Assembly (NCBI RefSeq): GCF_037198315.1
Contig: NZ_CP144913.1
Coordinates: 2,108,001-2,172,000, forward strand
Direction of reading: 5' to 3'
Source: Janibacter sp. A1S7
GTDB lineage: Bacteria > Actinomycetota > Actinomycetes > Actinomycetales > Dermatophilaceae
Length of the DNA stretch: 64,000 bases
The stretch's first letter is position 1, and each line of letters opens with the position of its first letter. Positions 9,196 through 17,565 of the stretch are shown here, in pieces. A program made the position numbers and the translations under genes. The notes under the pieces were generated by a model. The model had not been told where the DNA came from. It ran no database searches and saw only the letters and a list, made by a program, of their open reading frames with translations.

Positions 9196-9765
9196 TCACA
9201 CAGAAGCGAGGAAGGCCTGCACCCGCTCCATGAGCAGCGCGGCCGCCTCCGGGTCGTGGGCGTCGAGCGATGAGTCCGCGAAGAGGTGCTGGTCGCCGGG
9301 GTAGGTGAACAGCTCGGCCGTGGGGGAGGACTCAACGAGCTCTCGTGCCGCCGGCAGGTCCTCCTCGAAGAACTCGTCACCCTCGGTGCCGTGGATCTGC
9401 ACCGGCACCCCCTGCGGCCAGGACTCCCCGAACTCGCAGACCGGCACGCAGGAGTACATGAGCAGCGCTCCACGAGCGCCGGGACGGGTCTGTGCGAGCC
9501 GTTGGGCGATCATCACGCCGAAGGAGAACCCGGCGTAGACGAGATCCGACCCCAGCTCCCCGGCCGCAGCGGCGCCACGCTCCCGGATCGCCTCGAAGCC
9601 GGCGTCGCGCGCGAACCCGAAGCCCTCCTCGATGCCGGCGAAGGTGCGCCCGTCGAAGAGGTCGGGTGTGTGCACCGTGTGCCCTGCCCGACGCAGCTCG
9701 TCCGCGAACGCCCTCACTCCCTCGGTCAGGCCCTGGATGTGGTGGTAGAGCAGAACTTCGGCCAT
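9196..9765 (-). CDS. Dienelactone hydrolase-family alpha/beta hydrolase
   Basis: 189 residues with the short dienelactone-hydrolase fold: LLYHHIQGLTEGVRAFADELR, PDLFDGRTF, the nucleophile elbow AGFSFGVMIAQRLA, HGTEGDEFF and the histidine motif YPGDQHLFAD. The nucleophile position reads G-F-S-F-G, a serine, where classical clcD-type dienelactone hydrolases use cysteine; an ordinary esterase chemistry is therefore possible. The substrate is unknown. An AGGAG ribosome site precedes ATG 9765. It converges with glpK (25 bases apart). Confidence 0.8.
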   Translation of the reverse strand: MAEVLLYHHIQGLTEGVRAFADELRRAGHTVHTPDLFDGRTFAGIEEGFGFARDAGFEAIRERGAAAAGELGSDLVYAGFSFGVMIAQRLAQTRPGARGALLMYSCVPVCEFGESWPQGVPVQIHGTEGDEFFEEDLPAARELVESSPTAELFTYPGDQHLFADSSLDAHDPEAAALLMERVQAFLASV

Positions 9766-9792
9766 GTCAGGGACTCCTGGATCGGTGGTGGA

Positions 9793-10220
9793 TCATGCTG
9801 CGGACAAGCGCTCGTCGTGGATCTCGAGAGCGGACTCGTCATCGTCCACCGCTGCTCGGCCATGGCCGAGCACCGGCCGACCGCGTCACGCAAGCGAAGC
9901 AGTGGGCGCAGCACGCCGGGCACGGCACCCCACCACGGGATCTCGACCTCGTCCGCCAGGGCATCGCAGCCACCCGACCAATCAGCGCTCGCACCCACCC
10001 CGGGCACGACCGGGTCCTCGCGCATGCCGAGTGCGACCTCGACCGGCTGCACCTGCCCCTCGTCACGACCCGACAACCGCGCCAACGACGCGCAGCAGGT
10101 CGGCCTCGGACACGCCGTCGACCGCTGCGCGCTCTGCGCCTCGAGGAGGTCATCGAGCCGGCCCAGCAGCCAGGCGGCACCCTTGGTCTCGGGTGCTGCC
10201 TCTACCGCCTGCCCGGTCAT
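9793..10220 (-). pseudogene. Degenerate ORF behind a LexA box (possible DUF222/13E12-like remnant)
   Basis: This is the main content of the 553-base stretch between the hydrolase and the methyltransferase. ATG 10220 has a perfect AGGAGG site 4 bases upstream and reads into GAAWLLGRLDDLLEAQSAQ. A shift of one base then gives VSEADLLRVVGAVVG, a pattern like the start of 13E12-repeat (DUF222-HNH) proteins. The first frame resumes with VALGMREDPVVPG and IPWWGAVPGVLRPLLRLRD. A third frame ends in ESALEIHDERLSAA before the TGA at 9793. Coding-like pieces in three frames suggest a broken gene or assembly indels. The family guess rests mostly on the LexA box, since 13E12 genes are often SOS-controlled. 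Confidence 0.4.
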
Positions 10221-10243
10221 CACGCCTCCTGTGGCGTTCATTG

Positions 10244-10259
10244 TCGAACGTCTGTTCGA
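10244..10259 (-). promoter_or_regulatory. LexA (SOS) box
   Basis: TCGAAC-GTCT-GTTCGA is a perfect match to the actinobacterial SOS box (TCGAAC-N4-GTTCGA). It lies 23 bases upstream of ATG 10220 on the minus strand, so it most likely repressed the now-degenerate gene. The divergent methyltransferase at 10319 has its own -10 box 48 bases away and could also be affected. Confidence 0.8.
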
Positions 10260-10318
10260 ACAAATCAAGAGGTCGCAGGGAAGGATCTGTTGACCGACAA
10301 CCGGCCTACAGTGTCCCC

Positions 10319-10939
10319 GTGACCGAGCCGACCGACCACTACTTCACGGACAGCCCCGCAGCGACCGACTCCGAGCGCCGCCAGCTGCACACCCATCTCG
10401 CCGGGCAGGACGTGACCGTGGAGACCGCTGGCAAGGTCTTCTCCCCCGGCGCCCTCGACCGGGCGACGGCGATCCTGCTCGACGAGGTGCCCGAGCCCCC
10501 TTCGTCCGGGGACCTGCTCGACCTCGGCTGCGGTTGGGGGCCGGTCGCCCTCACCCTGGCCATGCGCTCGCCCGAGGCGACCGTCTGGGCCGTCGACGTC
10601 ACCGAGCGCGCCCTCGATCTCACCCGTCGCAACGCGCAGGCCCTCGGCCTCGACAACGTCCGCACCGCGCGACCGGACGAGGCCCCGGCCGACCTGACCT
10701 TCGCCGCCATCTGGTCCAACCCCCCGATCCGCATCGGCAAGCCCGCCGTCCACGACGTGCTGCGCAGGTGGCTGCCCCGGCTGGCGACGGGGGCAGACGC
10801 CCACCTGGTCATCGGCAAGAACCTCGGCGCCGACACCTTCCAGCGCTGGATCACCACCGAGCTCGGCCTGCCGACCGAGCGGGTCACGACAAGCAAGGGT
10901 TTCCGCGTGCTGCGGGTCAGTCGCCCCGCGGCGGGTTGA
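10319..10939 (+). CDS. Class I SAM-dependent methyltransferase (RsmC/RlmG-like small domain)
   Basis: 206 residues. It has SAM motif I in LLDLGCGWGPVALTLA (about residues 63-78), motif II VWAVDVTERALDL, and motif IV NPPIRIGK, the NPPxR/K pattern of N2-guanine rRNA methyltransferases of the MTS family. It lacks the duplicated N-terminal domain of E. coli RsmC, as usual in actinobacteria. The target base is not known. GTG 10319 is 6 bases after a TACAGT -10 box, so translation is probably leaderless. The last 23 bases overlap the convergent hypothetical gene. Confidence 0.85.
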   Translation: MTEPTDHYFTDSPAATDSERRQLHTHLAGQDVTVETAGKVFSPGALDRATAILLDEVPEPPSSGDLLDLGCGWGPVALTLAMRSPEATVWAVDVTERALDLTRRNAQALGLDNVRTARPDEAPADLTFAAIWSNPPIRIGKPAVHDVLRRWLPRLATGADAHLVIGKNLGADTFQRWITTELGLPTERVTTSKGFRVLRVSRPAAG

Positions 10940-11801
10940 CCGTGTCGCCCTCGTAGGTCAGGTCGTCCTCCTCGCCGACCTCGAAGGCCTCGAACCGCTC
11001 GTCGCCGAGAACGGCATCGACCAGCGAGCGGCTCCCCGCCACGATCGTGCTGTCCCAGTCGATCTCGCTCGCCACGACCCACGAGCGATCGGCCGGCCAG
11101 AGCAGCTGCGGGCTGGTCCCGGACCACCCCGGCTGCACTCCGATCCGGGCGCGCTCCGGCCAGGTCCGGTCGGCCAGCTCGTCGATCGACGTGGCGAAGA
11201 GGACCATCTTCCGGTCCGGCCACTCCAACCACGGACCCCCGGCAGCCACTGCGCGGATCTCCGGCGCGGCTCGCCGGTGGCTGCCGCCCACCTCGTTGCG
11301 CCACATCCGCCGAGCGAGCCAACCCCGCAGTCCACTGCCCTCCTCGACGTACGCGGACCATCTGTGGCCGCGCACCTCTCCCCAGCCGTTCCAGATCCCG
11401 GCCACGAGGTCGTGGGGTGTGGCCGTCGCCAACCCCAGGTGCTCGGTCAGGGCCGCCAGCAGGTCGAGGTCGAAGTACCCCTCCTGCGTCTGACCGACCC
11501 GCCAGCCGTCCGGGAAGTCCACGCCCTGGTGGAGGTCCGCCAACCGGTTGAACTGCACGAGCGGATGCATCGTCAGGTCCTGCCGCACCGCCACCTGCGA
11601 CCAGCGCCATCGGGTCTCCTGCAGCACCGGGTGCAACCCCCACTCGTTCGCGACGGTGAGGTCCTCCAGCCACGCCGGGACGGGGTGCAGGACCCGTGCG
11701 TACGACTCGAAGCCCGTGCCGGCCACCCCACCGACCCGGGCCCCGTCACCCACCCGACCGAGCAGCCAGTCCCCGGACTCGACGTGCGTCAGCAGTTCCA
11801 C
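10917..11801 (-). CDS. Hypothetical protein, 294 residues
   Basis: I do not recognise a family. The protein is rich in tryptophan and acidic residues (for example WNGWGEVRGHRWSAYVEEG and GVQPGWSGTSPQLLWPADRSW), with no signal peptide, membrane span or obvious catalytic motif. It looks soluble. The GTG at 11801 lies one base after the dapF stop, so it is probably the last gene of the def-miaA-dapF operon and translated by coupling. Its 3' end overlaps the convergent methyltransferase by 23 bases. Its codon use is like its neighbours, so it is very likely a real gene. Confidence 0.7.
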   Translation of the reverse strand: MELLTHVESGDWLLGRVGDGARVGGVAGTGFESYARVLHPVPAWLEDLTVANEWGLHPVLQETRWRWSQVAVRQDLTMHPLVQFNRLADLHQGVDFPDGWRVGQTQEGYFDLDLLAALTEHLGLATATPHDLVAGIWNGWGEVRGHRWSAYVEEGSGLRGWLARRMWRNEVGGSHRRAAPEIRAVAAGGPWLEWPDRKMVLFATSIDELADRTWPERARIGVQPGWSGTSPQLLWPADRSWVVASEIDWDSTIVAGSRSLVDAVLGDERFEAFEVGEEDDLTYEGDTVNPPRGD

Positions 11802-11802
11802 G

Positions 11803-12672
11803 TCACACCAGCTCCGTCGTCCCGTCGGCCACGAGCTCGGCCGGCCCGGCCAGCTCCACCTCACGTCCGGGCAACAACCGCACCTGCAGCGTGCCGCCGG
11901 GCACCTCGACCGTCACCTGCCCGGCCGCATCGGCGTCACCGGTCCAGAACGCCATACCGATCGCGGCGGCGCAGACCCCGGTCCCGCAGGAGCGGGTCTC
12001 CCCCACCCCGCGCTCGTGCACGCGCATCGAGATGTGCCCCGGACCGAGCACGCGCACGAACTCGACGTTGCTCCCCTCCGGCGGCGTCGGGTTGACCACG
12101 GGTGGTGTGCGCAGCCGAAGACCGTTGAGCGAGACCGTCTCCGGCAACGCGACGACGGTGTGCGGATTGCCCAGGTCGAGCGAGAGCGCCGAGTACGGCT
12201 CGGTGACCGCCTCGGCCTCCTCGACGTGGACGAGCGCGTCGAAGCCGTCGGCGTGCGCGCTCGCCTCGTCGACGAAGCGCCACGTGCCCATGTGGGTGAC
12301 GACGTGGTGGCCCTCGAACCGGATCCGCTTCGCCCCGGCCCTCGTGGCGATCGAGAACTCGTCCCCGACGAGCCCCTCCCGCCGCAGCCAGGTCGCGAGG
12401 ACCCGGGTGCCGTTGCCGCACATCTGCGCACGTGATCCGTCGGCGTTGCGGTAGTCCATGAACCACTCGGCCTCGCCGGCCAGCGCCCGCACCGACTCCT
12501 CCGCGGCATCGGCGGTCGGCACGATCCGGATCACCCCGTCGCCACCGATGCCGGCGTGCCGGTTCGCCAGCAGGGCGACCTGCTCGGGAGTGAGCTCGAG
12601 CTCGGCGGACAGGTCGGGGACGAGGACGAAGTCGTTCTCGGTGCCGTGGCCCTTGGTGAAGCGCAGCGTCAT
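11803..12672 (-). CDS. dapF: Diaminopimelate epimerase
   Basis: 289 residues. The two catalytic cysteines are visible in MCGNGTRV and ETRSCGTGVCA, and the substrate contacts in KGHGTENDF and NADGSRAQ. It converts LL- to meso-diaminopimelate, the precursor of lysine and, in many bacteria, of the peptidoglycan cross-link. I chose ATG 12672 (MTLRFTKGHG), which overlaps the miaA stop (ATGA); another ATG three codons upstream is possible. It is part of the def-miaA-dapF-hypothetical operon. Confidence 0.95.
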   Translation of the reverse strand: MTLRFTKGHGTENDFVLVPDLSAELELTPEQVALLANRHAGIGGDGVIRIVPTADAAEESVRALAGEAEWFMDYRNADGSRAQMCGNGTRVLATWLRREGLVGDEFSIATRAGAKRIRFEGHHVVTHMGTWRFVDEASAHADGFDALVHVEEAEAVTEPYSALSLDLGNPHTVVALPETVSLNGLRLRTPPVVNPTPPEGSNVEFVRVLGPGHISMRVHERGVGETRSCGTGVCAAAIGMAFWTGDADAAGQVTVEVPGGTLQVRLLPGREVELAGPAELVADGTTELV

Positions 12673-13607
12673 GGGGTCCATTCTGACCGATGGTGGTGAG
12701 TCGGTCGTCGTGCACGGGCGGTGGCCGCCTCCGCCAGACCCGGATCCGCGGCGTCGAACCACTCGACCCGGTGGTCGGGGCGCCACCACGACTCCTGCCG
12801 CCGGGCGTAGCGTCGCGTCGCCTGCGCGGTCTGCGCGATCGCCTCCTCGCGGGTGGTCCGCCCGTCGATCTCGGCCAGCGCCTGCGAGTAGCCGATGGCC
12901 TGCGAGGCCGTGCGTCCGTCCCGCAGACCGGCAGCGTCGAGCGCGGCCACCTCGTCGAGCAGACCGTCGTCCCACATCGCCCGGGCACGGCGCTCGATCC
13001 GCGTGGTCAACGCGTCCCAGTCGTCGCGCAACCCGATGACCAACGAAGGGCGCCGGTACCGCTTCGTCGGTGCCGTTGCCGAGAAGGGCCGGCCGGTGAT
13101 CTCCACGACCTCCAGCGCCCGGATGATCCGGCGCACGTTGTTCGGCTCGATCGCTTCGGCAGCGGACGGGTCCACGGACCGCAGCCGGTCACGCAGGGCC
13201 GCCACGCCCTCTTCGTCCTGCGCCTCGGCCTCGAGACGCGCCCGGACGGTCGGATCCGTCGGCGGGATCCGAAGGTGGTCCATCGCCGCGCGCACGTACA
13301 GGCCCGATCCTCCGGCCAGAACCGGCACGAGCCCACGGTCGAGGACGTCCGCGATGGCCGCCTCGGCACGGACCTGGTAGTCGGCCAGAGTCGACTCCTC
13401 GGTGACGTCGAGGACGTCGAGGACGTGGTGCGGGATGCCGCGTCGCTGCTCGGGAGGCAGCTTGTTGGTGCCGATGTCCATGCCCCGGTAGAGCTGCATG
13501 GCATCGGCATTGACCACCTCGCCGCCGAGTGCTTCGGCGAGGTCGAGCGCCAGGTCGGACTTGCCCGTGGCCGTGGCGCCGACGACGGCGATGACCTGCG
13601 CGATCAC
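12669..13607 (-). CDS. miaA: tRNA dimethylallyltransferase
   Basis: 312 residues. The P-loop is VVGATATGKSDLALDLA at the N-terminus, followed by DAMQLYRGMDIGTNKLP, LAGGSGLYVRA and RRIIRALEV, all MiaA hallmarks. It adds dimethylallyl to A37 of tRNAs reading UNN codons; miaB at 15-16.6 kb then methylthiolates the product. The GTG at 13607 overlaps the def stop (GTGA). Longer in-frame upstream codons run antisense through def and show no conservation. Confidence 0.94.
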   Translation of the reverse strand: MIAQVIAVVGATATGKSDLALDLAEALGGEVVNADAMQLYRGMDIGTNKLPPEQRRGIPHHVLDVLDVTEESTLADYQVRAEAAIADVLDRGLVPVLAGGSGLYVRAAMDHLRIPPTDPTVRARLEAEAQDEEGVAALRDRLRSVDPSAAEAIEPNNVRRIIRALEVVEITGRPFSATAPTKRYRRPSLVIGLRDDWDALTTRIERRARAMWDDGLLDEVAALDAAGLRDGRTASQAIGYSQALAEIDGRTTREEAIAQTAQATRRYARRQESWWRPDHRVEWFDAADPGLAEAATARARRPTHHHRSEWTP

Positions 13608-14200
13608 AGGCTCTCGTCGGACTCCTCGCCGTGGCCGAAGGGGTCCGGGTCGTCGCCGGGCAGCCAGGTCAGCCCGGGCACACCCCACTCCTCGGCACGC
13701 ACCACCTTCTTCGCCTTCTTCTTCCACTTCTCGTTCAGCCGGTCGATGTAGAGGAAGCCGTTGAGGTGGTCGTACTCGTGCTGCATGCACCGCGCGAACC
13801 ACCCGGTCGCGGTGAAGGCGATCTCGTTGCCGTCCACGTCGTAGCCGGTGACCTCGGCCCGCTCACCCCGGCGAAGGGGGAAGGAGTACCCGGGCACGGA
13901 CAGGCAGCCCTCGGACTCGTGGTCGCGGTCGGGCTCCCCCACGGCCGGCTTGGTGGGCTTGACGTACGGGTTGATGAGGTGGCCGAGCGTCGGCACCCCG
14001 TCCTCGTTGTCCATGTTCCACGTGAACAAGCGCAGGCCGACCCCGATCTGGGGGGCGGCCAGGCCGACGCCGTGGGCGGCCTCCTGGGTGGCGTACATGT
14101 CCTGGACGAGGGTGCGCAACGAGTCGTCGTACTCGGTGATCGGCTCCGCTCGGGTGTGCAGGACCGGCTCACCGCAGATGGTGATCGGGTGGATGGTCAT
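13604..14200 (-). CDS. def: Peptide deformylase
   Basis: 198 residues with all three deformylase motifs: GVGLAAPQIG, EGCLSVPG (metal-binding cysteine) and QHEYDHLNG (metal-binding histidines and catalytic glutamate). It removes the formyl group from the initiator methionine of new proteins. ATG 14200 begins MTIHPITICGEPVLH. The C-terminus carries a basic KKKAKK patch and an acidic tail beyond the catalytic core. It is the first gene of the operon with miaA, dapF and a hypothetical gene. Confidence 0.94.
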   Translation of the reverse strand: MTIHPITICGEPVLHTRAEPITEYDDSLRTLVQDMYATQEAAHGVGLAAPQIGVGLRLFTWNMDNEDGVPTLGHLINPYVKPTKPAVGEPDRDHESEGCLSVPGYSFPLRRGERAEVTGYDVDGNEIAFTATGWFARCMQHEYDHLNGFLYIDRLNEKWKKKAKKVVRAEEWGVPGLTWLPGDDPDPFGHGEESDESL

Positions 14201-14233
14201 GAGCGGTATCTTCCCGCACCGCCCGCCCACGAC

Positions 14234-14271
14234 GAAGCCGGGGCCGGCCCAGGGGTGCCGGCCCCGGCTTC
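14234..14271 (-). terminator. Strong hairpin terminator after yceI
   Basis: GAAGCCGGGGCCGGC (14234-14248) pairs perfectly with 14257-14271 across an 8-base loop, giving a 15-bp GC stem 18 bases past the yceI stop. There is no long T tract, as is usual in high-GC actinobacteria. It should insulate yceI from def. Confidence 0.8.
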
Positions 14272-14288
14272 GCGGGGGAGGTCGAGGC

Positions 14289-14849
14289 TCAGGCCTTGAT
14301 GGCCGAGATCTCGACGTTGAGGGTGATCTTCTTCGACACGAGGACGCCACCGGTCTCCAGGGCGGCGTTCCAGCTCAGACCCCAGTCCTCACGGTCGACC
14401 GACGTGACGGCGGTGAAGCCGGCCCGGACGTTGCCGAACGGGTCCTGCGCCGTGCCGTCGTAGGTGGACTGGAGGGCGACCTCCTTGGTGACACCCTTGA
14501 TGGTCAGGTCACCGACGAGGTCGAAGTTGCTGCCGTCGACGTCCTGGACGCGCTTGGCGACGAAGCTGATCTCCGGGTACTTCTCGACGTCGAAGAAGTC
14601 CTCCGACTTCAGGTGGCCGTCACGGTCCGCGGAGCCGGTGTCGACGGACGCGGTCTTCATCGTGGCGTTGGCCGTCGAGTCGGCGAAGTTCTCGGCGACC
14701 TCGATGGTGCCCTCGAGGTCACGGAAGTAGCCCCGGACCTTGGTGACCATCGCGTGGCGGGCGACGAAGCCGACCTCGGTGTGGCTCGGGTCGATCGTGT
14801 AGGTGCCTGCGGCGAGGTCCTGGAAGGTGCTGGTGGTGGTCTCGGTCAT
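14289..14849 (-). CDS. YceI-family lipocalin-like protein
   Basis: 186 residues matching the YceI family: AGTYTIDPSHTEVGFVARHAM at the start, then VEKYPEISFVAKRV and DLTIKGVTKEV. YceI proteins are beta-barrels that bind polyisoprenoids; the physiological role is unclear. This one has no signal peptide, so it is cytoplasmic like most actinobacterial members. An AGGAG site precedes ATG 14849, and the gene has its own sigma-70-like promoter and its own terminator, so it is monocistronic. Confidence 0.88.
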   Translation of the reverse strand: MTETTTSTFQDLAAGTYTIDPSHTEVGFVARHAMVTKVRGYFRDLEGTIEVAENFADSTANATMKTASVDTGSADRDGHLKSEDFFDVEKYPEISFVAKRVQDVDGSNFDLVGDLTIKGVTKEVALQSTYDGTAQDPFGNVRAGFTAVTSVDREDWGLSWNAALETGGVLVSKKITLNVEISAIKA

Positions 14850-14907
14850 GGGGGAACTCCTTGTGGGGGATCGTGACGGAGGCGGTTGGCCTGTCGTTGT
14901 GAGTACG

Positions 14908-14937
14908 ACACTAGTGGAACCCTTATTGAAATGTCAA
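14908..14937 (-). promoter_or_regulatory. yceI promoter with TTGA-N4-TCAA dyad over the -35
   Basis: On the minus strand TTGACA (14932-14937) and TAGTGT (14908-14913) are 18 bases apart, one of the best -35/-10 pairs in the window. The -35 box is part of TTGACATTTCAA (14926-14937), a TTGA-N4-TCAA dyad of the type bound by MarR-family repressors. The repressor assignment is an inference. Confidence 0.65.
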
Positions 14938-14987
14938 CTACTCCCCCTCGCGGATGCCGTGCGGCCCTCCGGTTGGGACCGGGACAT

Positions 14988-15032
14988 GACGAAGGGGGTG
15001 GGTCACCTCGGCGGTGACCCACCCCCTTCGTC
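14988..15032 (-). terminator. 20-bp perfect hairpin terminator after miaB, built from two CGAAGGGGG copies
   Basis: GACGAAGGGGGTGGGTCACC (14988-15007) pairs perfectly with 15013-15032 around a 5-base loop. It lies 22 bases past the miaB stop, between miaB and the divergently placed yceI promoter. Each arm contains one copy of the over-represented 9-mer described in the findings. Confidence 0.8.
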
Positions 15033-15054
15033 GTGGTCGGGTGGAGCGCTGCGG

Positions 15055-16593
15055 CTACGCGCCGCAGGCGGGCTCGCTGGCCGCGACGGACTCGGGCGCA
15101 CCGATGCGCGGCATCCCGAGCGAGACGCTCGGCTTGGCGACGGCGCCCTCGGCGCCCTTGTCCTGCAGTGCCGCCCAGGCGTCGCCGCCCCTGGTCCGGC
15201 GCACGGAGAAGGCGCCACCCTCGAGCGCGGAGTCGGCGACGAGGTGGTGTGGAGCGCCGTAGGTGACCCCGACGGTGACCATGTCGCCCGGACGTGGGCG
15301 CTCGGCCTCGGGCAGCGCCTCCGGCAGGGCGAAGTGCACGAGTCGGTTGTCCCGGGCGCGACCACTCAGCCGTGCGGTCTGGCTGTCCTTGCGTCCCTCC
15401 CCCGTCGCGACGAGGACCTCGAGCTCGCGCCCCTGCAGCGCGCGGTTGCCGGCCCCGGAGATCTCCTCCTGCGCCGCGAGGAGGCGCTCGTAGCGCTCCT
15501 GGACGACCTCCTTGGGGACCTGGTCGGCCATCGTCGCCGCCGGGGTCCCCGGGCGGATCGAGTACTGGAAGGTGAACGCTGACGAGAAGCGCGACTCGCG
15601 CACCACCCGCAGGGTGTCCTCGAAGTCCTCCTCGGTCTCCCCCGGGAAGCCGACGATGATGTCGGTCGTGATCGCCGCGTCCGGGATCTGCTCGCGCACG
15701 CGCTCGAGGATGCCGAGGAACTTCGCCGAGCGGTAGCTGCGGCGCATCGCCTTCAGCACCCGGTCCGAGCCGGACTGCAACGGCATGTGCAGGCTCGGCA
15801 TGACGTTGGGCGTGGCGGCCATCGCGTCGATGACGTCGTCGGTGAAGGCAGCCGGGTGCGGGCTGGTGAAGCGCACCCGCTCCAGCCCCTCGATCTCGCC
15901 GCAGGAGCGCAGCAACTTGCCGAAGGCGTACCTGTCACCGAACTCCACGCCGTAGCTGTTGACGTTCTGCCCCAGGAGGGTGACCTCGACGACGCCCTGG
16001 GCGACCAGCGCCTCGAGCTCGGCGAGGATCTCGCCCGGGCGGCGGTCCTTCTCCTTGCCGCGCAGGGCGGGCACGATGCAGAAGGTGCACGTGTTGTTGC
16101 AGCCCACCGAGATCGACGTCCAGCCCGAGTAGGCGGAGTCACGGCGGGTCGGCAGCGTCGAGGGGAAGGTCTCCAGGGACTCGAGGATCTCGACCTGCGC
16201 CTCCTCGTTGTGTCGCGCGCGGTCGAGCAGCGCCGGCAGGGAGCCGATGTTGTGGGTACCGAAGACGACATCGACCCACGGCGCCTTCTCCACGATCGTC
16301 GCGCGGTCCTTTTGTGCCATGCAACCGCCGACGGCGATCTGCAGGTCGGGGTTGCGCTGCTTCAGCGGGCGCAGCATGCCGAGGTTGCCGTAGAGCTTGT
16401 TGTCGGCGTTCTCCCGCACCGCGCAGGTGTTGAAGACGACGACGTCGGCGACCTCGCCGCGCTCCTGCTCGGGCAGGCTGGCGATGTCGGTGTACCCGGC
16501 GGTCTCGAGGAGACCGGCGAGACGTTCGGAGTCGTGGACGTTCATCTGGCACCCGTGGGTGCGCACATCGTAGGTCTTGGGCGTTGCAGTCAT
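15055..16593 (-). CDS. miaB: tRNA-2-methylthio-N6-dimethylallyladenosine synthase
   Basis: 512 residues. The N-terminal UPF0004 domain shows its three cluster cysteines (HGCQMN, NTCAVRE, GGCMAQ). The radical-SAM domain has [20 protein letters not shown] and [10 protein letters not shown], and a TRAM domain lies toward the C-terminus. It adds the methylthio group to i6A37 in tRNA after MiaA. Beyond TRAM there is a 60-residue low-similarity tail ending [15 protein letters not shown] -10-like box lies 9 bases before ATG 16593. Confidence 0.94.
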   Translation of the reverse strand: MTATPKTYDVRTHGCQMNVHDSERLAGLLETAGYTDIASLPEQERGEVADVVVFNTCAVRENADNKLYGNLGMLRPLKQRNPDLQIAVGGCMAQKDRATIVEKAPWVDVVFGTHNIGSLPALLDRARHNEEAQVEILESLETFPSTLPTRRDSAYSGWTSISVGCNNTCTFCIVPALRGKEKDRRPGEILAELEALVAQGVVEVTLLGQNVNSYGVEFGDRYAFGKLLRSCGEIEGLERVRFTSPHPAAFTDDVIDAMAATPNVMPSLHMPLQSGSDRVLKAMRRSYRSAKFLGILERVREQIPDAAITTDIIVGFPGETEEDFEDTLRVVRESRFSSAFTFQYSIRPGTPAATMADQVPKEVVQERYERLLAAQEEISGAGNRALQGRELEVLVATGEGRKDSQTARLSGRARDNRLVHFALPEALPEAERPRPGDMVTVGVTYGAPHHLVADSALEGGAFSVRRTRGGDAWAALQDKGAEGAVAKPSVSLGMPRIGAPESVAASEPACGA

Positions 16594-16615
16594 GGCAGAT
16601 CAAGGGTACGTCGGG

Positions 16616-16652
16616 CGAAGGGGGCGACCACACCCCCTTCGGCAGAAGGGGG
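16616..16652. repeat. Three CGAAGGGGG-type 9-mers, two forming a hairpin
   Basis: CGAAGGGGG (16616-16624) and CCCCCTTCG (16633-16641) form a 9-bp stem with an 8-base loop, and a third copy (GAAGGGGG, 16645-16652) follows immediately. They lie in the 133-base gap between the divergent miaB and gluA. An imperfect inverted repeat (GCAGCAC/GTGCTGC type, about 16685-16707) lies just upstream of the gluA -10 box. Confidence 0.6.
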
Positions 16653-16726
16653 CTGAAGGAAAAGGATTCATCACGAAGACCCGGCAGCACCCCACGGGTG
16701 TGCTGCGTCAGGTTAGGTTTGCCCGC

Positions 16727-17503
<777 letters not shown>

Positions 17504-17565
17504 GACACCGACCACCACAAGGCCGCACGGCTCGAGCACCGAGCCCGGAGGGAAAGAGGACACCC

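Noticed and set aside
10278..10300. TTGTCGGTC on the minus strand before the LexA-boxed ORF, like a PafBC motif
   Set aside because: The position where the -10 should be reads CTTCCC, so it is not a credible promoter.
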